Assembly (NCBI RefSeq): GCF_001905345.1
Contig: NZ_LFBV01000007.1
Coordinates: 1 to 64,000, forward strand
Reading direction: 5' to 3'
DNA length: 64,000 nucleotides
Source of the DNA: Streptomyces uncialis
GTDB taxonomy: Bacteria > Actinomycetota > Actinomycetes > Streptomycetales > Streptomycetaceae
Below, in pieces: positions 9,188 through 17,431 of this stretch (its first letter is position 1; every line of letters begins with the position of its first letter). A program made the position numbers and the translations under genes. A model generated the notes under the pieces. It was not told where the DNA came from, searched no databases, and was given only the letters and a program-made list of their open reading frames with translations.

Positions 9188-9733
9188 GTGGGCAGAGCGA
9201 AGTGGGCCGCCGCCGTGGTGGTAACGGTCGTCGTGGTCGGAGCCGCGGGGTGCGGCACGGGTGGTTCGGGCGCCGGAGCGGCCGTCACCCCGGCTGCGCC
9301 CCCGCCCCAAGGGCACCGGGCCGCTCCCCAGGGAGGTCGTACGCGCGGACCTCGACACCTCGGCCGCCGACGCGGATGTCCCGGCGAACGAGGAGTTCGC
9401 CCGTGACGCCGCGGGCGTCCGGCCGGGCACGGCAGCGTCGTGCAGCGTCGCTCTCAAGGCCTGGACGACCGACATCACCGCCACCCCGGTCGACATCGCC
9501 CGCTACGACACGGCGGTCCGCGAACTGCGGGAGCGTGACTGGCGGACCCACGACCAGAGGGTGCGCAAGACACCGGACGGGGAGACGGAATACCCAAGGT
9601 GATCCTCAAGCAGCGCGGCTGGACCCTCTTCACGGAGTTCATAGGCCCCGGGCACGACGGCCAGATCAGTCTCAGGGCCTTCGAGGACGCGTGCATGAAG
9701 AAGGTCGGCGCCGGTATGGACCAGGTCGCCTGA
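9188..9733 (+). pseudogene. Frameshifted lipoprotein gene (copy 2)
   Basis: From the GTG at 9188 the first frame encodes a clear lipoprotein signal (KWAAAVVVTVVVVGAAGC, lipobox Cys) followed by a Gly/Ala linker. The conserved body appears in a second frame from about 9330 (EVVRADLDTSAADADV ... VALKAWTTDITATPVDIARY ... RDWRTHDQ). After ETEYP at about 9596 it shifts to a third frame (VILKQRGWTLFTEFIGPG) ending at the TGA at 9731-9733. Restoring one C in the run at 9594-9597 would rejoin the last two frames. So there are at least two frameshifts. The 500-834 stretch is an older copy. The function of the family is unknown to me. Confidence 0.6.
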
Positions 9734-10025
9734 CCGCACCGCTCACCCGCCAGGCACCCCGGGAGCTCCGGCCCCGCCGGTGCCGGCCCGTACGTTCACG
9801 GCTCCCCGCACCACCGGCCGGCCTGGTCCGAGCACGTCGCGACACGCCACGGCAGGCCAGGAAGAATCCGACCGGGCCTGCGCCGCGCGCCCGCTGGACG
9901 GCGGCCAGCGGTGCGGTGACGGCCGCGAGCCGCTCGGGCTGGGGACCGCGATCGGGATGACGATGACGGAACGCGGCATGGCCGCCCCGGCCGCCGGCGG
10001 AAGCGTTCTCGCCGCCTGCAAGCCC

Positions 10026-10625
10026 TCAGTGCCACTCCAGCATGCGCCCCTCGTGCACCACTGGACGCCGCCTCAACTCGGGCGACAGGAGTGGGGCGGA
10101 CTCCTCGACCGCGACGGACATGTCGTGCAGTGTCTCTGTGAGACCGGGCCGCAGCAGCCGGTACCGGGGGTCGCCGAAGGACATCTCCCCTACCTCTCCT
10201 TCGTGGCCGTCCCGGTGGTCCACGAACAACACGTCCCCGGTGTTGGCCTGGGCGAAGGGCACCCACGAGTGGTGCGCCAGCATCCCGACGCCCCAGCCGT
10301 TTCCGTCCGCGACGAGGTCCCGCTCCGCGTTGGCGAAGTACCGCTGCCACTCCACGATCCCGGCGGCGTCCAGCAGGCTGTACTGGAGGAAGAAAGCGCC
10401 GGGCTCCATGCTCGACGCAGGGGTCACGACCCCACAGCAAACCGACAGCAGCGCCTTCAGCCCGCCGTCCAGAGGGAAGCCGATCTCCCGCTCCAGCGTG
10501 CCGAGCTCCTCCGCCCCGATCCCCGGCAACAGCACTGCGTGGTCCTCAGGGGCGTTGTGCCTGAGCCACTCCGTGAAGCGCTGCCAGAGCCGGGGCACCG
10601 CCTCGACACCCTTCACCTCGCTCAT
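10026..10625 (-). CDS. SUKH/SMI1-KNR4 family protein
   Basis: A 199-residue protein; the start MSEVKGVEAVPRLWQRFTEW at 10625 is preceded by a GGGAG stretch. The order of features (LLPGIGAEELGTLEREIGFP, then LLSVCCGV, then EWQRYFA, then HHSWVPFAQANTGDVLFVDH and GHEGEVGEMSFGD) is that of the SMI1/KNR4 (SUKH) superfamily. Family members are often immunity proteins against contact-dependent or polymorphic toxins, but many are orphans. No toxin gene lies nearby in this window. The fold call is confident, the immunity role is only a family expectation. Confidence 0.75.
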   Translation of the reverse strand: MSEVKGVEAVPRLWQRFTEWLRHNAPEDHAVLLPGIGAEELGTLEREIGFPLDGGLKALLSVCCGVVTPASSMEPGAFFLQYSLLDAAGIVEWQRYFANAERDLVADGNGWGVGMLAHHSWVPFAQANTGDVLFVDHRDGHEGEVGEMSFGDPRYRLLRPGLTETLHDMSVAVEESAPLLSPELRRRPVVHEGRMLEWH

Positions 10626-11307
10626 GGAACGCCACTCCCTTCCACCGGTGGCGGGAAAGAATATCCACCCCGTCACCGGTGCGGCGAATCCGGGCCAGGA
10701 CCGTGTTCAAGGCTCGGATGGAGCACCGTCTGCTGAAGCTGGAGCTCGCTACCGCCGGGCACCACGCCGAGCCGGAAGTCCGCGGTCCCGGCGGCAACTG
10801 GCGGGGCGACGTGATGGCGTCACTGGACTGCGATACGACGGAGGCGAATCATCCGGTACGGGTGCCAGGCTGCGGACAGCGAAGAGTTCGATCTCCTCGG
10901 CTACCACTGCTGGGGCGGTCATCAAATCGCCCCGGTCAGCCGCAACAGCTTCTGCCTCCGGATCCGAGGCGGCGACCTCCTCCAGGTCTCCCGCAATCCC
11001 TTCGGCGCGCGGTCCCGCAGCGACACCTTCGGAATCGTACCGGCATGACCTTTCACCGCTTCCTGCCTCGCGTCCGCGAAGGCACGCCCGCTCCACTGTC
11101 ACAGTAACTCGTCACCTGGCTGGGGCCACCTTGCGAAGCACCTCCGGCGATGGCGATCCCGGCGACGCGATGAAGGGCGTTCTGGTAAGCCGCGGCAGTG
11201 CCTGGCTTCTTCTGCCAGGTGCGGATGGTGATGGCCGCGGAGTGCAGCGATCCCAGGAGGATGCCGAGGCAGGGAGCGGCCGGTGGCCAACTGGACGAGC
11301 ATCGGGC
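10626..11307. other. Decayed stretch with a short protein fragment
   Basis: About 680 bases. In the plus frame 10815-11048 the sequence reads DSEEFDLLGYHCWGGHQIAP, then SRNSFCLRIRGGDLLQVSRN, ending TFGIVPA and a TGA. This looks like the C-terminal part of a real protein, but no start is present and I cannot name the family. The other frames are shadows. Confidence 0.35.
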
Positions 11308-11800
11308 TCAGGAGGTGACGCGGATGGTCAGTTCGCGGAGCCGGCAGCCGGTGGCGGCGATGTCGTATCGGCGCGCGTTGTCGAGAGCCGCCTTGCTCAG
11401 GGCCTTGCGCCGGTGGGGGGCCCGGCCCATCTCGTCCAGGGCCACGGTCAGTGAGCGTGGGACGCCGGGAGTGTAGGGAACCCCGGCGCCTCCGAGGGTT
11501 TCCTTTACACCGGGCAGGTTGGAGTAGACGACCGGAAGCCCGTGGGCCTGGGCTTCGATGAGGACGAGCCCGAAGGCCTCAAGACCTGTGGTGGTGAAGA
11601 CGAAGGCGTCGAAGTCCGGCAGGAGGCGCCAGAGTTCGGCGCGGGGCAGGAACGGGACGAAGCGGACCCGGTCCCGGAGCCCGAGTTCGACTGCCCGCTG
11701 TTGCAGGTGCTCCTGGAGGGTTCCTTCGCCGATCACGGTCAAGTGGTGTGGCTGGTCGGTCAATGAGAGGGCTTCGACTGCGGTGATCGTGGATTTTAGC
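11308..11800 (-). pseudogene. Glycosyltransferase (GT4-like) C-terminal remnant
   Basis: The minus strand encodes about 160 residues of the nucleotide-sugar-binding half of a GT-B glycosyltransferase. Visible features are LTVIGEGTLQEHLQQRAVEL, RVRFVPFLPRAELWRLL, then the hallmark EAFGLVLIEAQAHGLPVV (E-x7-E type) and GVKETLGGAGVPYTPG. The N-terminal acceptor-binding domain is absent; upstream the frame turns into low-complexity sequence. The gene is therefore truncated and presumably inactive. Confidence 0.6.
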
Positions 11801-12318
11801 CGCGCGAGAGCGGGCGGCCCGGCTCCGGGCACAGCAGCAGACCCGCCGGGAAGAGGAGACCCGCCGCCGGCGGGAGGCTGAGCAGGCCAAGCGCCGCGCT
11901 GCGTACGCCCAGTGCGGGTGCGCCTTCGAGAGGACCCAGATGTCGTCCGGCACCTGCCCGAAGGAGAGTCGGGCCAGCACCACGGCGAGGACCAGCAGCC
12001 AGAGGGAGCGAGGAGCATCACCGCACCGAGGGCCATGCGCGCCTCCAGCCCCTACCACTGTCCGCAGCCGGTCCCGCCACGTGGCTGGCGGTGTGACCGT
12101 GATCGCCGCGCGTCCGGGGCACCCCGCTTGCCGGGCGTCATCAGCAGGCGCGCCTGCACGCCCTCGCTCAGGCGCACCGCGGGGATCAGCCCCAGCGCAA
12201 GCAGCGACACTGCGGGCACCCATGGCTTGGACGGCAGGTGGGTGTGCCTCGTCCCGTCAATCAGCGGGCGCAGCAGGCAGGTCACTCCGTCATGTGGCGT
12301 CCGGAACTGACGGCGAGC
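11801..12318. other. Decayed stretch, one hydrophobic fragment
   Basis: On the minus strand 12052-12285 a short frame contains the hydrophobic run PSKPWVPAVSLLALGLIPAV, possibly a transmembrane remnant. Around 11950 a second run (SLWLLVLAVVLARLSFGQVP) appears in a different frame. Neither has a ribosome binding site or a recognisable family, so I read the stretch as remains of a membrane-protein gene. Confidence 0.3.
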
Positions 12319-12336
12319 CTCCCCCGAACGGGGGAG
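12319..12336. terminator. Strong GC hairpin, possible terminator
   Basis: CTCCCCC-GAAC-GGGGGAG is a perfect 7-base-pair stem with a 4-base loop. It has no T-run, as is common in Streptomyces terminators. It lies just upstream of the SARP gene, where it could insulate the cluster from the decayed region. Function is inferred. Confidence 0.4.
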
Positions 12337-12392
12337 ACGCTCTCCTCGGGCGGCAGAGTCCTGGACCCGTGCCCGGTCGCCACTCCGGCGCC

Positions 12393-12494
12393 TTGACCAG
12401 CATCGACGTCCAAGATCTCACCAAGGAGTACGGCGGCACCCGCGCCGTGCACCGGTTGGCCCTCCGGGGGTTGCAGCCTGTGGTGATCGGATGA
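12393..12494 (+). pseudogene. N-terminal fragment of an ABC transporter ATPase
   Basis: From a TTG at 12393 the frame reads TSIDVQDLTKEYGGTRAVHR, the standard first strand of an ABC ATPase (I-x-V-x-x-L-T-K-x-Y-G). It then runs into unrelated sequence and stops at 12494. The Walker A motif is never reached. It is a short relic directly upstream of the SARP gene, suggesting that a transporter gene was removed when the regulator and cluster came to lie here. Confidence 0.5.
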
Positions 12495-12515
12495 ACGTCG
12501 TGCAACGATCAAGTT

Positions 12516-14405
12516 ATGAGGTTCTGCGTACTTGGATCGTTGAGAGTGTCGAACGGGCAGGGGACAGGGGCGATGTTGACTGGACGCAGAGACAGAGCGT
12601 TCCTGGCGGAGATGCTGACCCACGCCGGGCGCGTGGTCTCGGTCGACCACCTCGCCGAGGCGGCATGGCCCGCGCAAGTACCGGTCAATCGGGCCAACGC
12701 GGTACATGTCAGGGTGTCGCGTATCAGGTCGCTCTTCCGGTCAATGTCCGACCCGGGTACCGTCATGGCGGTGATGTCGACCGAGCCCGGTGCCTACCGC
12801 CTGTGCCCCGACGAAGTCGACGCCGATCAGTTCGAGAAGTTATTGGCGGCAGGCATGCGGGAACGCGACAAGGGGTTCCTCGACAAGGCGGCCGACCTGC
12901 TCGAGCGCGCCCTGTCGCTCTGGGAGGGAGAGGCGTTCACAGACGTCACAGCGGGTGACTGCGTCGCCGCGGAAGCCGATAGGCTGACCGAGCTGCGGTT
13001 GGTCGCTCTGGAACAGCACACCGATGTGATGCTGGCCATGGGAGCGCATACGCAGGTGGTGAGCAGACTCAAGCCCCTCGTCGCGAGGTACCCGCTCCGT
13101 GAGACGTTCCACGGCCACCTGATGACGGCCCTCCACCGGTCCAGCCGCTCGGCCGAAGCCCTCGCCGTCTACGCCGAGCTGCGTTCGAAACTTGCCGACG
13201 AGCTCGGCGCCGAGCCGACTTCCGAACTGCGGGACCTGCATCGGTCCCTTCTGGAGCGGGATGCGCAGGACAGCGGCACGGCGAACGCGTGGACGTCGAC
13301 CAGCGTGTCGCGGTCCGGGTGGGTGTCCCCGTCGCAACTTCCCGCCGACACTCCTGATTTTGTACCAGGTGAGGTCTCCAAGGCCGTTGCTCACGTTTTC
13401 ACGGCCCGTGACCCCACCACCACGACCGTCGCGGCGATCACGGGCCAGGGCGGGGCTGGAAAGACGACAGTCGCCGTCCACCTCGCGCAACAGTTGCGTT
13501 CCTCATTCCCGGACGGACAACTCTACGTCGATCTGGGCGGCAGCGCCGAGCATCCCGCGGAGCCCGAGGCGGTACTCGCCCAGATGCTGAGCGCGATGAA
13601 CCTTCCTCTGTCGGAGCTGTCCGAGGGCCTCACGGCGAAGGCTGCCTGCTTCCGTGACGGTCTCAAGGGCCGGCGCGTTCTCCTGGTGCTCGACGACGCC
13701 GCCGACGAGGCACAGTTGCAGCACCTCCTCCCCGGCAACCCGGAGAGCGGCGTCATCATCACCAGCAGCGCACGGCTCACCGGCATGCCTTTCACCTCCC
13801 GCATCGAGCTCAACGACATGAGCCAGCACCAGGCCGTGACGCTTCTCAAGCACGTGGTGGGTGCCGCGCGGGTGGACCAAGAACTGGCCGCGGCTCGCGA
13901 AGTGGCTCGCCTCTGCTGCTACCTGCCGTTCGCGCTGCGCATCGCCGGTGCCAGGCTTGCGGCCAAGTCGCACTGGACCTTCGGTGATCTCGCTTCCCGG
14001 CTGTCCCACCAGCGCTGGCTCCTGGACGAACTCACCCGCGACTCACTCAGCGTCCGCTCCTGCTTCGCTCCTGCCTATCGTCGCCTGACCGAGGATGAGC
14101 GGCGCCTCTTCCGGATGATCGGACTGTCCGGCGTCGGGGTCTCCTCCGCCTTCTCGGCCACCGCAGTGCTGGACCTCCCGGTGCCTGACCACGCTGAGGC
14201 GCTGGAACGGCTGGTGGACAGCCGGTTGCTCAAGGTGGTCGACAGGGGTCCGCTGATGTTCCGGATGCTCGGTCTGGCGGCTGCTTTTGCCAGGGAAGTG
14301 GCAGAGGCGGACGCGTCGGACACCGAACGGGAGGCGGCGCAGCGCCTGCCGCGCCTTCAGGACCAACAAGCGGTGTTTTGTCTGTCGACATCGTGGGTCC
14401 ACTGA
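12516..14405 (+). CDS. SARP-type regulator with NB-ARC domain
   Basis: A 629-residue AfsR/SARP-like activator. An OmpR-type winged helix (residues about 1-95; MRFCVLGSLRV ... AEAAWPAQVPVNRANAVHVR) is followed by the bacterial transcriptional activation domain (about 100-245, including DADQFEKLL and LADELGAEPTSELRDLH). The NB-ARC ATPase (about 285-600) has Walker A GQGGAGKTT and Walker B RRVLLVLDD. The TPR region of AfsR (about 990 aa) is missing, and the C-terminus after REAAQRLPRL looks abruptly cut. Codon 109 is TTA (12840-12842), so translation should depend on the bldA tRNA. As the only regulator next to the NRPS genes it is the likely pathway activator. Confidence 0.88.
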   Translation: MRFCVLGSLRVSNGQGTGAMLTGRRDRAFLAEMLTHAGRVVSVDHLAEAAWPAQVPVNRANAVHVRVSRIRSLFRSMSDPGTVMAVMSTEPGAYRLCPDEVDADQFEKLLAAGMRERDKGFLDKAADLLERALSLWEGEAFTDVTAGDCVAAEADRLTELRLVALEQHTDVMLAMGAHTQVVSRLKPLVARYPLRETFHGHLMTALHRSSRSAEALAVYAELRSKLADELGAEPTSELRDLHRSLLERDAQDSGTANAWTSTSVSRSGWVSPSQLPADTPDFVPGEVSKAVAHVFTARDPTTTTVAAITGQGGAGKTTVAVHLAQQLRSSFPDGQLYVDLGGSAEHPAEPEAVLAQMLSAMNLPLSELSEGLTAKAACFRDGLKGRRVLLVLDDAADEAQLQHLLPGNPESGVIITSSARLTGMPFTSRIELNDMSQHQAVTLLKHVVGAARVDQELAAAREVARLCCYLPFALRIAGARLAAKSHWTFGDLASRLSHQRWLLDELTRDSLSVRSCFAPAYRRLTEDERRLFRMIGLSGVGVSSAFSATAVLDLPVPDHAEALERLVDSRLLKVVDRGPLMFRMLGLAAAFAREVAEADASDTEREAAQRLPRLQDQQAVFCLSTSWVH

Positions 14406-14479
14406 GAACGGGGGACACGAAAGCGCGGTGCGCAGCCATTTCCGGGCGAGCATCTGATCCTGCGTTGGGTCGGTCCACG

Positions 14480-14780
14480 GACGTGATGTACGGCTGAGGG
14501 GCAGGCTCTCCGGCCTGCACCCTGGGCAGCTCCGCGTTCTCTTGCCGCGGCCGGGTGATCCCCTCATCCACTTCGGCCGGCTTGCCCTTCTCGCTCCGCC
14601 CGGCCCGTGACACCCGACTCGCGCACGTCGCCTCGCTTGTCCCCAGTTCATCGGCGACCTCGGAGATCTGATTCCCCGTCGCGGTCACGACCCCTGCAGC
14701 CCTCGCACCGGACTCCGACTCGGACGCCCGACGCTTCTCTGCCGTGACTCTCAACTTCCCCGCAGTCACGGACTTCACGC
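14480..14780 (-). mobile_element. Decayed IS3-family transposase OrfA remnant
   Basis: The minus strand encodes TGNQISEVADELGTSEATC, then SRVSRAGRSEKGKPAEVDEG and ITRPRQENAELPRV. That is the helix-turn-helix plus leucine-zipper linker typical of IS3-family OrfA proteins (usual form: I-x-E-V-A-R-E-L-G ... LRQENAELR-x-E). The reading then loses the OrfB start. No terminal inverted repeats could be identified. It lies between the regulator and the first biosynthetic gene. Confidence 0.55.
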
Positions 14781-14963
14781 TACGAGGGGGACCCACAGGC
14801 CCTTGCCTTTCCGCCCCCAGCAGAGCGGGGCAAGCCGACTGAAAGGGAAATGACACCGGAACTGCAGAGGTGGTTGGCATGATCCAGGCAGAGCCGGATG
14901 GAGGATGTCGCGGCGCAGGGTTGCTGACCCTTGCCGACGACCCGAGGAATTCTGACGGGGGTC

Positions 14964-15722
14964 ATGTCATCGTTGAACGCCAACCGTGTCCGTGGGCAGT
15001 GGTTGCTTCGCCGTCCCAATGACGCCGCGACGTGCCGCATCTTCTGCTTCCCGTACTCCGGGGTCGGAGCCTCCATGTACGCGCGCTGGCCGGAGTGGGC
15101 CGGGAGCGCGGAAGTGTGCCCGATTCAGCCACCGGGCCGGGAAAACCGGCTGGCGGAACCCCACTACGGCACCTTCGACGCCCTCGCCGAACAGGTGATT
15201 CCCGAGCTCGAACCCTATTTGGACCGACCGTTCGCGTTCTTCGGGCACTGCAGTTCCGCACTCGCCGGTTTCGCGGTGGCCAACCGGCTCGCCGGGGCCG
15301 GTCTGCCTGTGCCGCGACGGCTCTTCGTGTCCTCGCAGGTGGCGCCGCACGAGCCGCCGTACGGCCGGTTTTTCGCCATGAGCGACGACGAGCTGACTGC
15401 CGAGCTCGCCGCGCTGACCCGGTCCATGGGCGGGGAGCCGATTCCGGACCTGCTCGCCCTGGGGCTCTCGGTCATGAAGGCTGACATCGCCGCGCACAAG
15501 GCGTACCGCATCCCCGAACCGCTGCGGCTGCCGGGCGGCGTCACGGTGATCGGCTGGGACCGTGACGAGGAGGTGCGACCGGAGCTGATGCACGGCTGGC
15601 GCCACTACTGCTCCGACGCCCGGTTCATCACCCTCCGCGGCTCGCACCACACGTTCCTCGAGGCGCCTCTGGCGCTGATGGCGGAGCTGGCCGACGACAT
15701 GCGGCGGGACCTGGCCCGATGA
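14964..15722 (+). CDS. Cys-nucleophile thioesterase-like aminoacyl transferase
   Basis: A 252-residue alpha/beta hydrolase of the type II thioesterase fold (CRIFCFPYSGVGASMYARWP near the start). The nucleophile elbow is GHCSS instead of the usual GHSMG. The TGC codon at 15249-15251 therefore places Cys where the catalytic Ser belongs. The later Asp (GWDRDEEVRPELM) and His (RGSHHTF) are present. Known SyrC and CmaE, which move aminoacyl groups from a stand-alone A-T protein to a carrier domain, also use Cys, whereas editing thioesterases use Ser. The next gene is a stand-alone A-T protein (ATGA overlap) and NRPS2 contains a module without an A domain, so a shuttle role is likely. Start chosen at the ATG 14964; a TTG at 14931 is also in frame. 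Confidence 0.8.
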   Translation: MSSLNANRVRGQWLLRRPNDAATCRIFCFPYSGVGASMYARWPEWAGSAEVCPIQPPGRENRLAEPHYGTFDALAEQVIPELEPYLDRPFAFFGHCSSALAGFAVANRLAGAGLPVPRRLFVSSQVAPHEPPYGRFFAMSDDELTAELAALTRSMGGEPIPDLLALGLSVMKADIAAHKAYRIPEPLRLPGGVTVIGWDRDEEVRPELMHGWRHYCSDARFITLRGSHHTFLEAPLALMAELADDMRRDLAR

Positions 15723-17431
15723 ACATGGTGCACGAGGTTCTTGCCGAGCGGGTGGCGGCGACCCCCGACAAGGTGGCCGTGCGCGGTGACGACTGTGTCC
15801 TCACGTACGCGGAGCTGGACGCGCGGGCGAACCGTGCGGGGGAGCGTCTGCGGGCGCTCGGCATGGGCCGGGAGTCGACGGTGGGCGTTGTGGCGCGGCG
15901 CTCGGTCGAGCTCGTGGTGACACTGCTGGGCGTCTTGAAGTCGGGCGCCGCCTACGTGCCCGTGGACCCGCGGCAGCCGGACCGGTGGCGCACCACGGCC
16001 CTGCGGTCCGCCGGCGTGCAGCATCTCGTGGACGAGACCGGCACCGCGCTGCCGGGGTACGAGGCGGCCAGACCGGATCCGGCCGCCGGACAGGCCCTGG
16101 GAACGGCGGGCGGCCATCTCGCCTATGTCGCGTTCACCTCGGGGTCCACTGGTACCCCCCGCGGGGTGGCGGTGCCCCACGAAGCGGTGCTGCGGCTGGC
16201 GCTCGACCCGACCTGCGCCCCACTCGACCCTCATGACCGCTATCTTCAGTTCGCCCCCGTGGCGTTCGACGCGTCCACGTTCGAGATCTGGCCTCCGCTG
16301 CTCGGTGGCGCCGAACTCGTGGTGCATCCCGCGAGTGAGCCGTCGTCGGCCGAACTCGCGGAGTTCATCAGCGCACAGAAGATCACGACGCTGTGGATGA
16401 CCGCAGGTCTCTTCCAACTGATGGTCGACGCGCACGTCGACCATCTGGCGGGAGTGCGGCGGCTGGTCGTCGGCGGAGACGTGGTCTCCCCACGGCACGC
16501 CGCCGAGATCCTGGCGCGGGTGCCGGGCCTACGGCTCGTCAACGGGTACGGCCCGACGGAGAACACCACCTTCACCTGCTGCCACGAGGTCGCCCCGGGG
16601 GAGCCGGGACCGCTGCCGATCGGACGGCCGATCACCGGCACCGGCGTACGGGTACTGGACGCACGGCTCACGCCGGCCGTGGAGGGCGAGCTCTACGCGA
16701 CGGGGTCGGGACTGGCCCGCGGGTACGCGGGCGCGCCGGGGCTGACCGCAGCACGTTTCGTCTGCGACCCGTGGAGCTCGCCGCCCGGCGGCAGGATGTA
16801 CCGGACCGGTGACCGGGTGCGCGTCCGTCCGGACGGTGTGCTCGAATTCCTGGGGCGGGCCGACCGGCAGATCAAGATCAACGGCTTCCGGGTGGAGCCA
16901 GGTGAGGTGGAGAGCGCCCTCGCGACTCAGCCGGGTGTGCGCGCCGTGGCAGTGGTGGCCCAGCCGACCACGACCGGGACGCAACAGCTGGTCGCCTTCG
17001 TCGCGCCGCACAGGGGCCAGGTGCTGTCCGTACTGGGGCTGCGGAAGCAGGCGACTGCGGCACTGCCCGACTACGCGCGCCCCGCGTCCTATCGGGTTGT
17101 CGACGGCCTTCCACTGACGGTCAACGGCAAGGTCGATCGCGCCGAGCTGGCCGGGCGCGTCTCCCGTGAGCGCCCGGACCTGTTCACCGACTACGTTCCT
17201 CCGCGCTCCCTCCTGGAGAAACAGATCGCCGAGATGTGGTCCGACCTGCTGGGCATCGACCGGATCGGGGTTGACGACGACTTCATCGTCCTGGGCGGCC
17301 ATTCCCTGCTCAGTATGCGGATGACCGCCGACATCGCCACCGAGTTCGCGGTAGCGCTCACACCGCTGGACTTCTACCTGAGACCGACGGTGGCGGGGCT
17401 CGCCACGCTGATCGAGGAGCGCACCCTATGA
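15719..17431 (+). CDS. Stand-alone NRPS A-T protein, valine-type pocket
   Basis: A 570-residue protein: adenylation domain (residues about 5-470) and carrier domain (about 490-565, GGHSL serine). Core motifs are intact: A3 TSGSTGTPRG, A5 NGYGPTEN, A8 near RADRQIKINGFRVEPGEVE, A10 NGKVDR. The specificity pocket read by eye is DAFWVGGTFK, which matches the known valine code. There is no condensation domain, so Val-S-T must be used by a partner. It overlaps the Cys-type shuttle upstream and the P450 downstream by 4 bases each (ATGA). These three genes are best read as a unit: load Val, hydroxylate it on the carrier, transfer it to a carrier that lacks its own A domain. Confidence 0.9.
   Translation: MNMVHEVLAERVAATPDKVAVRGDDCVLTYAELDARANRAGERLRALGMGRESTVGVVARRSVELVVTLLGVLKSGAAYVPVDPRQPDRWRTTALRSAGVQHLVDETGTALPGYEAARPDPAAGQALGTAGGHLAYVAFTSGSTGTPRGVAVPHEAVLRLALDPTCAPLDPHDRYLQFAPVAFDASTFEIWPPLLGGAELVVHPASEPSSAELAEFISAQKITTLWMTAGLFQLMVDAHVDHLAGVRRLVVGGDVVSPRHAAEILARVPGLRLVNGYGPTENTTFTCCHEVAPGEPGPLPIGRPITGTGVRVLDARLTPAVEGELYATGSGLARGYAGAPGLTAARFVCDPWSSPPGGRMYRTGDRVRVRPDGVLEFLGRADRQIKINGFRVEPGEVESALATQPGVRAVAVVAQPTTTGTQQLVAFVAPHRGQVLSVLGLRKQATAALPDYARPASYRVVDGLPLTVNGKVDRAELAGRVSRERPDLFTDYVPPRSLLEKQIAEMWSDLLGIDRIGVDDDFIVLGGHSLLSMRMTADIATEFAVALTPLDFYLRPTVAGLATLIEERTL

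Noticed and set aside
14931..14963. TTG start for the shuttle gene
   Set aside because: It would add 11 residues without family similarity; the ATG at 14964 is preferred, though the upstream start cannot be excluded.
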